Source: Parabacteroides chinchillae (lineage in GTDB: Bacteria; Bacteroidota; Bacteroidia; Bacteroidales; Tannerellaceae). Taken from it: DNA of 64,000 nucleotides. The translations under genes and the position numbers were made by a program. Under the pieces are notes generated by a model, which ran no database searches, was not told where the DNA came from, and worked only from the letters and a program-made list of their open reading frames with translations. This document shows positions 53,202 through 62,262 of this stretch, in pieces (within the stretch, counting starts at the first letter, position 1; each line of letters opens with the position of its first letter). The DNA is taken from positions 1 to 64,000 of the forward strand of contig NZ_FNVS01000015.1 of the NCBI RefSeq assembly GCF_900108035.1. The letters are read 5' to 3'.

Positions 53202-54710
53202 TTATATAATCCGGTGAACCAAATGCCCCTCCACATAAATAGCAGGATATGGACGCGAAGGGCAAAGATTTTCGCAGGCGCCACAACCTATGCAACGCTC
53301 TGTATTAATAACCGGAATCTTATGTGAAGTTTTATCATCCTGATTAATTGCAATCATTTGGATTGCTTCTGTTGGACAATGACGTGCACAATTTCCGCAC
53401 TCTACCCCATCTGTATTAACCACACAATATTCCTTTAACCATACGGCATGTCCAATCTGGATCGCTGATTTATCAGCTTTTGTTATCGGGCGTATGGCTC
53501 CAGCCGGACAAACTTCTGAACATTTGACACACTCAGGCCGGCAATAGCCGCGTTCATAAGACATTTCCGGTTGCATCAGAGTCATCAAGCTATCTGAAGG
53601 ACTCAATACTTGATTCGGACAAACCGTAACACAAAGCTGGCATGCCACACAGTGCTGCGTCATATTACGAACGCTTAACGCCCCCGGAGGCGCAAGTGGT
53701 GTTTGACGCAGAGGAGCTTTCCGTTCTTTAATCGGCGCAAGTCCTCCATCCTTCTTCATCTCTACATTTTTTATCTTTTTCTCTTGTGCTTTCAAGGTAC
53801 TCGCCATTGCCGTCAAGATTGTTGCAGATAAAGCTCTTCGGCGAGACAAGTTTATCGTCTGTTCCAACTTTTCGTCACTCTTCTTCCTCTCCATCCATAC
53901 AGGCTTGTAAGTTATCGCTTCGCGCTGGCAATTATCTACACAATTCATACAAACCACACAACGGCTATTGTCTATTTTATGTTCTCTCGAATTGATACAT
54001 GCCGCTTTACAGCGACGCGCACAAAGCCCACAATTATTACATTTATCCGTATCTATTGTAAAACGAAACAATGAGAAACGAGAAACAAAACCAAGTAGTG
54101 TCCCAACTGGGCATATGGTATTACAATACGTACGACCATTACGAAATGCCAATACGACAAGAATTAAGAATGTTACCAGAGCAATTACTAACGTCGACAA
54201 ACTCTTCATCCAAACCTCTGTTTCATAAAATGCATAACTGTTTGCACGTTCCGCTAAATAAGCCAGCATATTATTGCCCCATAGCCAAAGCGGATTAAAC
54301 AAATTATTAACAATCCGCCCGTAAGAACTATAAGGAGCCAATAATGCTACCGCCGAATTAAACCCCATTACCATTGCAAGGATAAACACCGCTAATACAC
54401 CGTAACGCAACCATGACATCTCAGGCGAATATGAATACGGCAATCTCTTTCCTGCCTTTCCTATACGGGCTAATATATCCGAGAATACACCCAGAGGACA
54501 AATAACAGAACAGTAAATACGTCCAAACATGAATGTAAGAGCCAGCAGAAACAAAACAATTCCAACATTGAGAGCCAATAAAGCCGGAAGAAACTGTATC
54601 TTAGTCATCCAGCCAAACCATGCATGTATTGTTCCTGTAAAATCAAGAAACAGAAGAGTAATAATTGATATGAACGCAACAGCCAATATCAATCTGATTT
54701 TTCGTAGCAT
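53202..54710 (-). CDS. Membrane polyferredoxin (NapH/RnfC-like 4Fe-4S binding protein)
   Basis: The 502-residue protein has about five membrane segments, two NapH-like CxxxCP motifs (YCSVICPLGVFSD near 68-80; YCNTICPVGTLLG near 193-205) and many ferredoxin motifs: CNNCGLCARRC, CVVCMNCVDNC, CVACQLCVTVCPN, CVKCSEVCP, CGNCARHCP and CIGCGACENLCPS. It is a candidate quinol-to-periplasm electron conduit, plausibly for the adjacent exported reductase. It is the first gene of the pair. Confidence 0.85.
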   Translation of the reverse strand: MLRKIRLILAVAFISIITLLFLDFTGTIHAWFGWMTKIQFLPALLALNVGIVLFLLALTFMFGRIYCSVICPLGVFSDILARIGKAGKRLPYSYSPEMSWLRYGVLAVFILAMVMGFNSAVALLAPYSSYGRIVNNLFNPLWLWGNNMLAYLAERANSYAFYETEVWMKSLSTLVIALVTFLILVVLAFRNGRTYCNTICPVGTLLGFVSRFSLFRFTIDTDKCNNCGLCARRCKAACINSREHKIDNSRCVVCMNCVDNCQREAITYKPVWMERKKSDEKLEQTINLSRRRALSATILTAMASTLKAQEKKIKNVEMKKDGGLAPIKERKAPLRQTPLAPPGALSVRNMTQHCVACQLCVTVCPNQVLSPSDSLMTLMQPEMSYERGYCRPECVKCSEVCPAGAIRPITKADKSAIQIGHAVWLKEYCVVNTDGVECGNCARHCPTEAIQMIAINQDDKTSHKIPVINTERCIGCGACENLCPSRPYPAIYVEGHLVHRII

Positions 54711-54806
54711 ACTGTAGATATTATTTATTATTAATACAAAGATTACAGAACAAAATTAACAAAAAAAGAGCTTTTTCATTAAAACGAAAAATAAAGAATT
54801 TATCAC

Positions 54807-54840
54807 GAAAAAGGAGACATCCTTCATCGGGCATCTCCTC
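54807..54840 (-). terminator. Terminator after the second LytTR operon
   Basis: On the minus strand GGAGA and TCTCC arms flank a partly paired loop and are followed by TTTTT. It lies about 100 bp past the regulator stop codon. The rest of the 231-bp gap (54711-54941) is AT-rich and shows nothing else. Confidence 0.65.
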
Positions 54841-54941
54841 TTTCTTGTGTGGTTTTTACATTTTAAAGTCACAAAATAATTTCTGATCTACATTTATATA
54901 ATCTTAATTTTGGATAACTCAAAACAACCTAAAAAGAGTTA

Positions 54942-55697
54942 TTATACATTATTCACCATCCAAGATTTAAACTCGGAAGCTTTATTTTTACTTATATAGA
55001 CACGCTCCGGAACTTCTACATCCAATGTCACAAGAAGGCGGCTATCAAACCATATCGTTATATTCGTGACGCTATCCCTGTTAAGAATATATTGTTTATT
55101 TGCCCGGATAAAAGTTGCCGGACTCAATGTTGGCATTATTTGCTCCAATGTCTTGGAGTATGGATATTTGCTTCCGTCTCTTAAATATATATACGTGCTT
55201 TTATCTGACGTATAAAAAAAAGAAACTTCATTCAGATTTACTGGTAACAGCCTGTCTTTATATGGCACTAACAGTTTATCCTTATATTTACGTGCAGGAG
55301 CAAGCTGCGCCAATCTAGACAAATATTGGATGACATCAAGATGTGTCAATTTACTATATTTTTCCAAAGCATGCTTCACGTCTCCAACCTTCACAGGCTT
55401 CAGCAAATAATCTATACTATTCACCTTAAATGCTTCTATTGCATATCTGTCATAGGCTGTTGTAAAAACGACAGGGACTTCCAATTTTATTTTATCAAAA
55501 ATAGTAAACGCTGAACCATCCGATAAATGAATATCCATAAATATTAAGTCCGGTAACAGATTAGACTGCAACCAGCAAACTGTTTGAGTAACACTCTCTG
55601 TATTGCCTGTTATTTCAATATCCGGTGCAACTTCCGAAAGAATACCTATTAAATTTTCGTAGGCCGCAGTTTCGTCTTCAACAATCAACACTCTCAT
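54942..55697 (-). CDS. LytTR-family response regulator
   Basis: Receiver domain about 1-118 (D55 in IFMDIHLSDG, TTAYDRYAIEAFKVNSIDYLLKP split over 88-110) and LytTR DNA-binding domain about 140-245 (FIRANKQYILNRDSV). The 251 residues are the usual length. It lies 23 bp downstream of its probable histidine kinase. Its targets are unknown; the upstream neighbour in this orientation is the folE operon terminator. Confidence 0.94.
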   Translation of the reverse strand: MRVLIVEDETAAYENLIGILSEVAPDIEITGNTESVTQTVCWLQSNLLPDLIFMDIHLSDGSAFTIFDKIKLEVPVVFTTAYDRYAIEAFKVNSIDYLLKPVKVGDVKHALEKYSKLTHLDVIQYLSRLAQLAPARKYKDKLLVPYKDRLLPVNLNEVSFFYTSDKSTYIYLRDGSKYPYSKTLEQIMPTLSPATFIRANKQYILNRDSVTNITIWFDSRLLVTLDVEVPERVYISKNKASEFKSWMVNNV

Positions 55698-55720
55698 ATT
55701 CGCTGTTTTTAAAAGGCATA

Positions 55721-56749
55721 TTATTTTAAAGGAAGATAAACACGAAACGTTTTCTCATCACACTCTACCCGTATTTGTTTGTTCATTAATAAACTAAAAC
55801 GGTTCTCCAGATTTTTAAGTCCTGTACCATTCGTATCTGATTGAGAGAGCTTGGGATAAACAGGGTTTGAGACTACCAGCTCATCATAATCATTCAGATA
55901 AATTGAGATCAACATTTTATGTTCGCTATCTATCATATTATGTACAACTATATTGTCTACCAGTGGAAGCAGTGAAAGAACAGGCAACATCAACATATCT
56001 TTTTTTTCTTGATTCACATTTATTGAAAAAGCAAGTTTATTCGCAAAACGAACCTCCATTACATATTGAAAAGATTGTATAAACTCCAACTCTTCCCTCA
56101 ATATTACCAGACCTTTCCGGTCACTTTGGAGCAGATAGCGAAAAATATCAGACAATTGATGGACATACATCAGTGTGTGGTCATCGTTCTTTTTCCGAAT
56201 TAACGACTGTATTCCATTCAATGAATTGAAAAAGAAGTGCGGATTAATCTGGTTCGCCAACGCATTACAACGGCTTTGCAGGTTTTCAAAACGAAGACGT
56301 TCAATCTCTTGCTCTTTTTCTCGCTGGCGAGAATACATCATTGATATATAACCGATAAAAGTACATAAAGTACATAAGGTAAAGAACTGGGAAATCAACG
56401 TGCTGCCTCTAAAATCCGTAAAGAAACCGAAAGAAGATATCCAAAATGAAACCGAAGCAAAAACCAGATATGCTACAAGAGAATAGATAAAATTACGGAT
56501 AAACCTTTCTTTAAACTGGGCAGAAGGTATTTTCCTCAAATTATAGCGTATCAACCAATATATTAATCCCCAGAAGAAGAATATACGATAACTAAAATAG
56601 AGAAAAAAGACCATATAGCCAGACTCATTCAGCAAATCCAGCTGCCACGGAAGACAAGATATGTTTGGATATATAATGAATACTGTGCTAACTAAGCTAG
56701 CCCATGGAAGATTCCGGGTGATATATGCATCAAATGAGTCCATAACCAT
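55721..56749 (-). CDS. LytS-type sensor histidine kinase
   Basis: Four membrane segments in the first 145 residues, then a short coiled linker (YSRQREKEQEIERLRF) and the phospho-accepting block NQINPHFFFNSLNGIQSL (about 167-184). The C-terminal ATPase part is degenerate but recognisable (LPLVDNIVVHN, GTGLKNLENRFSLL). A second ATG two codons in (M3) could be the start. It is the first gene of a kinase-regulator pair. Confidence 0.92.
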   Translation of the reverse strand: MVMDSFDAYITRNLPWASLVSTVFIIYPNISCLPWQLDLLNESGYMVFFLYFSYRIFFFWGLIYWLIRYNLRKIPSAQFKERFIRNFIYSLVAYLVFASVSFWISSFGFFTDFRGSTLISQFFTLCTLCTFIGYISMMYSRQREKEQEIERLRFENLQSRCNALANQINPHFFFNSLNGIQSLIRKKNDDHTLMYVHQLSDIFRYLLQSDRKGLVILREELEFIQSFQYVMEVRFANKLAFSINVNQEKKDMLMLPVLSLLPLVDNIVVHNMIDSEHKMLISIYLNDYDELVVSNPVYPKLSQSDTNGTGLKNLENRFSLLMNKQIRVECDEKTFRVYLPLK

Positions 56750-56858
56750 CTATTTTCTTACTTACAAAGAAAAACAAAATAATTTCTACTTACCTGCTTT
56801 AAATAAGCAAAACGAAAAAAGAAGGTATAATAACGAAAAGAAAATAATATTGCAAGCA

Positions 56859-56890
56859 TAAAAAAGCCCCGTGTACAAATATACGGAGCT
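56859..56890 (-). terminator. Terminator of the folE operon
   Basis: On the minus strand AGCTCCGTATA and TACACGGGGCT form a near-complete stem (56890-56880 and 56875-56865), followed by TTTTTT. It lies 32 bp after the folE stop codon. Confidence 0.75.
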
Positions 56891-56921
56891 ATGCACTTAA
56901 AAATTAGAACTTATGACAATT

Positions 56922-57518
56922 TTAGCGGTTATGCTTAATAAGGTTCATAAATTCCTCACGGGTTTTAGCTTGTTGAAAAAAACCGGTAAAGTCGGAAGTC
57001 GTAGTCAAAGAGTTCTGTTTTTCTACACCACGCATCTGCATACACATGTGCTGTGCTTCAATAACAACCATTACCCCTAAAGGATCGAGTGTTTTCTGAA
57101 TACAGTCTTTAATCTGCATCGTAAGGCGTTCCTGTATTTGTAGACGACGGGCAAAAATATCTACTACACGAGGTATCTTACTCAGGCCTGTAATATACTT
57201 TTTAGGAATATAAGCAATATGTGCTTTTCCAAAAAACGGAAGCATGTGATGTTCACAAAGAGAAAAGAAATCAATATCCTTAACGATAACCATTTGTTTA
57301 TAGTCCTCTTCCTGAAACATTGCCGAACGAAGTACAGCTTCGGGATCCTCACTATAACCTTTAGTTAAAAACTGCATTGCTTTTGCTACGCGGAAAGGAG
57401 TTTTCAACAAGCCCTCACGCTTAGGGTCTTCTCCCAATAAACTAAGGATTGCGTTATAATGAACAGCTAATTCTCCCTGGACACGGGATTTTTCTTCTTC
57501 ACTCTGTTTTAAAACCAT
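56922..57518 (-). CDS. folE: GTP cyclohydrolase I
   Basis: FolE converts GTP to dihydroneopterin triphosphate, the first step of folate and tetrahydrobiopterin-type cofactor synthesis. The zinc and active-site block is [19 protein letters not shown] (about 85-103), and [20 protein letters not shown] (about 103-122) and [14 protein letters not shown] (about 164-177) are typical. The 198-residue length is normal. It is the last gene of the operon and is followed by a terminator. Confidence 0.97.
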   Translation of the reverse strand: MVLKQSEEEKSRVQGELAVHYNAILSLLGEDPKREGLLKTPFRVAKAMQFLTKGYSEDPEAVLRSAMFQEEDYKQMVIVKDIDFFSLCEHHMLPFFGKAHIAYIPKKYITGLSKIPRVVDIFARRLQIQERLTMQIKDCIQKTLDPLGVMVVIEAQHMCMQMRGVEKQNSLTTTSDFTGFFQQAKTREEFMNLIKHNR

Positions 57519-57540
57519 CTCTTTTGTGTTATGCTTCGTA

Positions 57541-58071
57541 TTAGTTCAACGGAATCTTAATTTCTTCTTTTACTATATACATCTCTTTTCCATATGAAGG
57601 AAATGCATCCATTAAAAGGCGCATCATGTGATAAGCTTCTTCATGTGAACGAAAATCCCCGACACGCAATTTCCAGAAAGGAGCATTATAAGTAACATAA
57701 GTAGGTACATCCGGAAACATTTCCTTAATTTCTTTCTCTTTACGGAATGCTTCATCTTTAGACTTTCTCTGGTTGTTACCGGAAAATACTTGTGTACGGA
57801 AACCTTGTATCTTCAGATAAGTTTCATTGTCTGTCTTCTCCACATTTGCTCCATGCATACGTGCACCAATCATGTTACGGATAGCGGAGGACTGATTTAC
57901 TATTACCTGCCCTTTCCCATATCCGGATAATTGCAAATCATCGAATATAGTTGTAACAGGCCCGTCTAATGTCTGAGCAGAGATGCTTACTACACAAAAC
58001 AGAAAAAATAAAAACGATATAATACAAGGAAATTTCTTCATCTGGACAAATGATATAGGGGCAACCTTCAC
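57541..58071 (-). CDS. SPOR-domain protein, exported
   Basis: A signal-like N-terminus (about 1-32, hydrophobic, ending ISAQT) precedes a mid-region containing [10 protein letters not shown] and a C-terminal SPOR domain (about 85-170; [20 protein letters not shown] and [19 protein letters not shown]). SPOR domains bind denuded peptidoglycan at septa. Between tpiA and folE; the setting looks like a conserved Bacteroidales operon rather than a functional set. A closer ATG (M11) may be the real start. Confidence 0.85.
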   Translation of the reverse strand: MKVAPISFVQMKKFPCIISFLFFLFCVVSISAQTLDGPVTTIFDDLQLSGYGKGQVIVNQSSAIRNMIGARMHGANVEKTDNETYLKIQGFRTQVFSGNNQRKSKDEAFRKEKEIKEMFPDVPTYVTYNAPFWKLRVGDFRSHEEAYHMMRLLMDAFPSYGKEMYIVKEEIKIPLN

Positions 58072-58099
58072 CAGGCTGCCCTTATTTTATTTTGCTTAA

Positions 58100-58855
58100 T
58101 TAAAATGCTTCGATAATAGGCATGAATTTATCAACAGCCAAAGAAGCGCCACCAATCAAACCGCCATCTACATTCGGTTTAGAGAACAATTCTTTTGCAT
58201 TGCCTGCATTGCAACTACCACCATAAAGGATAGTGCAGTTGTCTGCAACTTCTTTACCATATTTAGCAGCCAACGTTGCACGGATATGAGCATGAATTTC
58301 TTCTGCCTGGTCAGACGTTGCAGTCTTACCTGTGCCAATAGCCCAAACCGGTTCGTAAGCCAAAACAATCTTGCCGAAGTCTTCAGCAGACAGATCAAAC
58401 AAAGAACCTTTAATCTGAGCGTCTACCACTTCAAAATGTTTACCAGCTTCTCTTTCTTCCAATACTTCACCGATACAAAAAATAGGAGTCAAGCCATTAG
58501 CCAAAGCCAGATTTACTTTTGTCTTCAGGATTTCCGGAGTTTCGTGATAATAAGCACGTCTTTCAGAGTGGCCTAAAATAACATATTTTGCACCTGTAGA
58601 AGCCACCATAGCAGCAGAAACTTCGCCGGTATAAGCACCCGCAGCTTGGTCTGCGCAGTTTTCAGCAGCAACACCAATCTTATTTGTATCAATAACAGCT
58701 GCAACACTTGCCAAGTGAGTAAACGGAGTTCCGATAATTACATCGCAATTCGGAGTTTTGCCCTTCAATGCTTCGTTCAAACCTTTAGCCAATGCCAAAC
58801 CTTCAGGAAGAGTAGTATTCATCTTCCAGTTTCCTGCAACAATATTCTTTCTCAT
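58100..58855 (-). CDS. tpiA: Triosephosphate isomerase
   Basis: TpiA interconverts dihydroxyacetone phosphate and glyceraldehyde 3-phosphate in glycolysis. Active-site features are all visible: NWKMN (10-14, substrate lysine), GHSERR (catalytic histidine, about 95-100), [15 protein letters not shown] (catalytic glutamate, about 165-179) and [22 protein letters not shown] phosphate loops near the end. The 251-residue length is exact for the family. Confidence 0.98.
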   Translation of the reverse strand: MRKNIVAGNWKMNTTLPEGLALAKGLNEALKGKTPNCDVIIGTPFTHLASVAAVIDTNKIGVAAENCADQAAGAYTGEVSAAMVASTGAKYVILGHSERRAYYHETPEILKTKVNLALANGLTPIFCIGEVLEEREAGKHFEVVDAQIKGSLFDLSAEDFGKIVLAYEPVWAIGTGKTATSDQAEEIHAHIRATLAAKYGKEVADNCTILYGGSCNAGNAKELFSKPNVDGGLIGGASLAVDKFMPIIEAF

Positions 58856-58887
58856 AATTCTTATTATTTAATATATAATACAATAAC

Positions 58888-60180
58888 TTATTTCTTTTCT
58901 GCCTCGTTTTTACCAGTTTTTTTCTTTCGGCGATTTCTCCCGAAATCATACATCCAAACGAGCAACAAAGGTACGGTAAAAGTTAATAGGTTGGTTAATA
59001 ACAGACCATCTTCTTTAGCCACAGGCTCTTTTCCCAGCAGATAACCATCTATTACTTTTTTCAGATCTTCTTCTTGCGGAATATCGTTATAATGCCATTT
59101 TGCCAATACTGTACCTCCCTTTAGAAGCACTAAACCAGGATTAGAACGGATAATTGTTTTCAGCAATACTTCATCTGCCATGAGGAAGGGATATTCAGCT
59201 CCAGTATTATCACTCCATTCAGCTATAGCTGCCGGTGCAGAACCTGTCACACAGTAAAACGGAATATTGTTTTCCAAAGCATAATCGTAAAGATTATTTA
59301 TTTCATCAATCCGTTCATCGCTCGCATGTTCCAGTTTAGGAGCTACCAACAGCAGCACTCCATCCTGATTATCCAATATTAGGTCTGTAACATCTTCGTC
59401 TTTGTCATTATAAATATTGAACGCTGCAACCGGAGGTATATATCCTTGCTTTATCAATTCTGTTTTTGAATCGACAAAAGTCCAGGTACTGTCATCTGCA
59501 GGAACATCATTTAATGAAAATTCCTGTTTTACACCATCTTTCTCATAAATGAATGAATAGCGATATTCGTCCTCCGGCGCACCTTCCGGTATAGACATCA
59601 AAGCCGGAATATTCGCTCCTACCTTATATGGACGAAAGTCCAAGATCGGAAGATGATTATAGTTATAATAGGCAAAACATACATTAAAAGCATAAGCAAA
59701 CAAAGCTATAAACCAATATACTTTGTATGTATAACATTGCAATAATTTCTGATTATAAATAAATACAATTATCGCAGCAGCCAGAAGAAGAATATTTTTA
59801 TAAAATGTCTGCCAGTTAGTTATAACCAACGCATCACCAAAACATCCGCAATCGGAAACCGGATCATAAAGTGCCAAATACAACGTCAACGGCGTCATAA
59901 ACAGCATAAATACAAGCGTAAGGAAAGATGCATATCTGCGATATACCCCCAACAAAACACATACTCCCAAAGTAAACTCTGCAGCAGACAGATTAAAGGA
60001 GATTAATACGGAAAAAGATTGTAACTTGTCAAGCCCGAAAGAAGCAAGATATTCACCAATCTTGATAGCTCCTCCCATCGGGTCTACTGCCTTTACTGTT
60101 CCGGAAAAAATAAATACAAGTCCTATCAGTAAACGACAGCTCTCTGCAATGATTTTCAGTACTGTCTCTTTTCCTTTCAT
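58888..60180 (-). CDS. DoxX/MauE-like membrane protein with periplasmic C-terminal domain (BT_3928-type)
   Basis: The N-terminal half has about five membrane helices of the DoxX/MauE type and contains SDCGCFGDAL (about 112-121), the MauE-like cysteine pair. After about residue 170 a large soluble part follows (residues about 175-385) with a thioredoxin-like pattern (NNIPFYCVTG, NPGLVLLKGGTVLAKWHYNDIP) but no CxxC active site. One helix near 398-415 and a basic tail end the protein. Between tpiA and DUF1599. A role in redox or quinone chemistry is possible but unproven. Confidence 0.8.
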   Translation of the reverse strand: MKGKETVLKIIAESCRLLIGLVFIFSGTVKAVDPMGGAIKIGEYLASFGLDKLQSFSVLISFNLSAAEFTLGVCVLLGVYRRYASFLTLVFMLFMTPLTLYLALYDPVSDCGCFGDALVITNWQTFYKNILLLAAAIIVFIYNQKLLQCYTYKVYWFIALFAYAFNVCFAYYNYNHLPILDFRPYKVGANIPALMSIPEGAPEDEYRYSFIYEKDGVKQEFSLNDVPADDSTWTFVDSKTELIKQGYIPPVAAFNIYNDKDEDVTDLILDNQDGVLLLVAPKLEHASDERIDEINNLYDYALENNIPFYCVTGSAPAAIAEWSDNTGAEYPFLMADEVLLKTIIRSNPGLVLLKGGTVLAKWHYNDIPQEEDLKKVIDGYLLGKEPVAKEDGLLLTNLLTFTVPLLLVWMYDFGRNRRKKKTGKNEAEKK

Positions 60181-60182
60181 TG

Positions 60183-60728
60183 TTATTCCTCGCCGAATTC
60201 CAATTTAATCAAGCCAAACAAAGCATAATTCACCATATCCATATAATTGGCATCTACACCTTCAGACACTAATGTCTTGCCATCATGACTCTCTATCTGC
60301 TTTGTTCTGTAAATCTTCATAAGAATCAAATCTGTATAGGAACTGATACGCATACTACGCCATGCTTCATCATAATCATGATTTTTGGCATACATTAATT
60401 CTTTGGTTGCTGTGATGTATTTATCATATAACGCCAATGCCTCATCATTAGTTATATCCGTCGTATCAGAAAACCCCAGCCCCAACTGGATTAATCCAAT
60501 TACACCGTAATTGACGATAGCTATAAACTCAGGACGAATACCTTCGTCAATCATGCTCACCCCTTTGGTTTCAAGACTTCGAATACGGTTTGCTTTAATA
60601 AATATCTGATCGGTAACCGACTGAGGGCGCATAATACGCCATGACGGACCATAGTCTTTCAACTTTTTCTCAAATAATTCCCGACATAGGAATATAACTT
60701 TATCGAACTGTTCCTTCGTTTCTGGCAT
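60183..60728 (-). CDS. DUF1599 protein with internal duplication
   Basis: The 181-residue protein consists of two related halves: KDYGPSWRIMRPQSVTDQIF with MVNYG-like end (about 22-85) and NHDYDEAWRSMRISSYTDLIL (about 115-135) ending VNYALFGLIKLE. Each has a W-R-x-M-R block followed by an acidic/basic helix. The family is associated by others with nucleotide modification; no catalytic residue can be named here. It is the first gene of the DUF1599-DoxX-tpiA-SPOR-folE operon, 2 bp upstream of the DoxX gene. Confidence 0.85.
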   Translation of the reverse strand: MPETKEQFDKVIFLCRELFEKKLKDYGPSWRIMRPQSVTDQIFIKANRIRSLETKGVSMIDEGIRPEFIAIVNYGVIGLIQLGLGFSDTTDITNDEALALYDKYITATKELMYAKNHDYDEAWRSMRISSYTDLILMKIYRTKQIESHDGKTLVSEGVDANYMDMVNYALFGLIKLEFGEE

Positions 60729-60748
60729 AACCTATATAAATTATACGA

Positions 60749-60756
60749 CAAAGATA
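60749..60756 (-). promoter_or_regulatory. Probable -7 box of the DUF1599-folE operon
   Basis: TATCTTTG on the minus strand fits TAnnTTTG and lies 20 nt upstream of the start codon. The upstream region is occupied by the preceding terminator. Confidence 0.5.
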
Positions 60757-60761
60757 GGGAT

Positions 60762-60795
60762 AAAAAAGGCACGGGAATCAACTCGTGCCTTTTTT
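60762..60795. terminator. Terminator of the M23 peptidase gene
   Basis: AAAAAAGGCACG and CGTGCCTTTTTT form a perfect stem with a 10-nt loop and T-runs on both strands. It lies 26 bp after the stop of the minus-strand peptidase gene. Confidence 0.85.
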
Positions 60796-60820
60796 CATTA
60801 TAAACCTGTTTAAATTTCTA

Positions 60821-62056
60821 TTATGAACAACGGATAGAACGTCCCAGTCTCAAAACAGTAGTTTTAGAAATGCCATTCAACTGGCATAATTTGGAAACCG
60901 TTGTTCCGTATTTAGTTGCAATTGCACCCAATGTATCTCCCGATTTAATACGATGATAAACCGGAGTCTGCCCCGGTTTACTATTTGAAGTATTATCCTG
61001 AAGTGAGGCTACAGCAGCTGTAGTTGCCTCGACCTTTGTCTTTGATGCCTTTTGCACAGACGAGGCTCCCTGTTTGGAGCGAGTCTTTGACACACTTCTC
61101 TGGCCGTTTGCACTACAACGAATTGACTGACCTAAACGAAGTATCGATGTGCTTTTCAACCCATTCAAACGGCAAAGTTCATTAACTGTTGTTCCGTATA
61201 AACGGGCTATTTTACCCAATGTATCACCCGATTTCACGCGGTGATAGACCAATTGATTATCGGATGAAGTATAAATATTACTCTTACGTCCGTTTATTTT
61301 CACATTATGAAATACATAAGTATCCTGGTGAGGAACTCCATTTTCGAAATCTATAATTTCTGAAGGATTTATTGCCTGTCCCAGGAAACGGGTTTCAAAG
61401 TGAAGATGAGAGCCTGTAGAACGTCCGGTATTACCTCCTAAAGCAATCGGATCTCCCGCACGTACTATATTGTTTATTTTAACTAATATCTTAGAAAGAT
61501 GACCATAAATTGTCTCCAAACCATTCGGATGACGAATTACCACGTAATTGCCATATCCACGGCGTTCAAAATTACAAATACGGATTTTACCATCAAAAGC
61601 TGCGCGAATCGTATCTCCAATCTGCACCTTCAAATCAATTCCTTTATGCATACGCCGACGACGCGGGCCATATTTAGAGGTGATACGAGTCATCGAATCA
61701 ATCGGCATTGTAAAAGAAGCACAATTTATCGCACATGAATCAGGAAATTCCACTTTGCCTTCACGAAAAGGGTTTACCCAACGGGTATCCCAGTTAGAGC
61801 CATATAATTCGTCTGCAGGAAATAACAATTCTTCCTCTTCTAATTCGGCTTGCTCTTCTAATTCGGCCAATGCTTTAAGAGTAATATCTTTTTTAAAGCC
61901 GACACGGTCTGCCATTAGTTCGGAAACACGTTCATCCATTAATTTAGTATGTGAAGTTATCTTCGGGGATGTTCCTTTTTTATCTCTATTCTGGGCACTC
62001 CCTGCCGACACAAATACAACGGAACAACATATTATAAGTAATGCTTTTATACTCAT
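60821..62056 (-). CDS. M23-family peptidoglycan peptidase with two LysM domains
   Basis: A signal peptide (about 1-21) leads to a coiled, acidic segment (about 45-80) and an M23 peptidase domain (about 120-230) with HKGIDLKVQIGD and SHLHFE supplying the zinc-site histidine/aspartate residues. Two LysM domains follow: HRVKSGDTLGKIARLYGTT (about 271-289) and HRIKSGDTLGAIATKYGTT near the end, each closing with LRLG(Q/R)SIRCS. It is probably a wall-bound endopeptidase or EnvC-like activator. The 411 residues are a common size. Single-gene unit. Confidence 0.93.
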   Translation of the reverse strand: MSIKALLIICCSVVFVSAGSAQNRDKKGTSPKITSHTKLMDERVSELMADRVGFKKDITLKALAELEEQAELEEEELLFPADELYGSNWDTRWVNPFREGKVEFPDSCAINCASFTMPIDSMTRITSKYGPRRRRMHKGIDLKVQIGDTIRAAFDGKIRICNFERRGYGNYVVIRHPNGLETIYGHLSKILVKINNIVRAGDPIALGGNTGRSTGSHLHFETRFLGQAINPSEIIDFENGVPHQDTYVFHNVKINGRKSNIYTSSDNQLVYHRVKSGDTLGKIARLYGTTVNELCRLNGLKSTSILRLGQSIRCSANGQRSVSKTRSKQGASSVQKASKTKVEATTAAVASLQDNTSNSKPGQTPVYHRIKSGDTLGAIATKYGTTVSKLCQLNGISKTTVLRLGRSIRCS

Positions 62057-62262
62057 TTTATTAATTTATTCTTCTTAGATCATGAAAAACAAAGACTTTC
62101 AGCCCATCAGCCCAAAAGTCAGTTTGCCAAAGTTCGTGAAATTAAGTAAACCCTCAAAAAGAATTATAGAAAAATTTCCACAATGAGAATAAACAAAAAT
62201 AAATCAAACACAAAAACCATTTGATATACAAGTGATTATATCACAATATGTTTTACAACATA

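Noticed and set aside
53180-53284. Longer N-terminus of the aldo/keto reductase
   Set aside because: It would overlap the polyferredoxin gene by 83 bp and push the twin-arginine motif away from the N-terminus; the ATG at 53179 restores a normal Tat signal.
62057-62262. Gap before the M23 gene considered for a small RNA
   Set aside because: AT-rich sequence with no clear promoter box, terminator or conserved structure on either strand.
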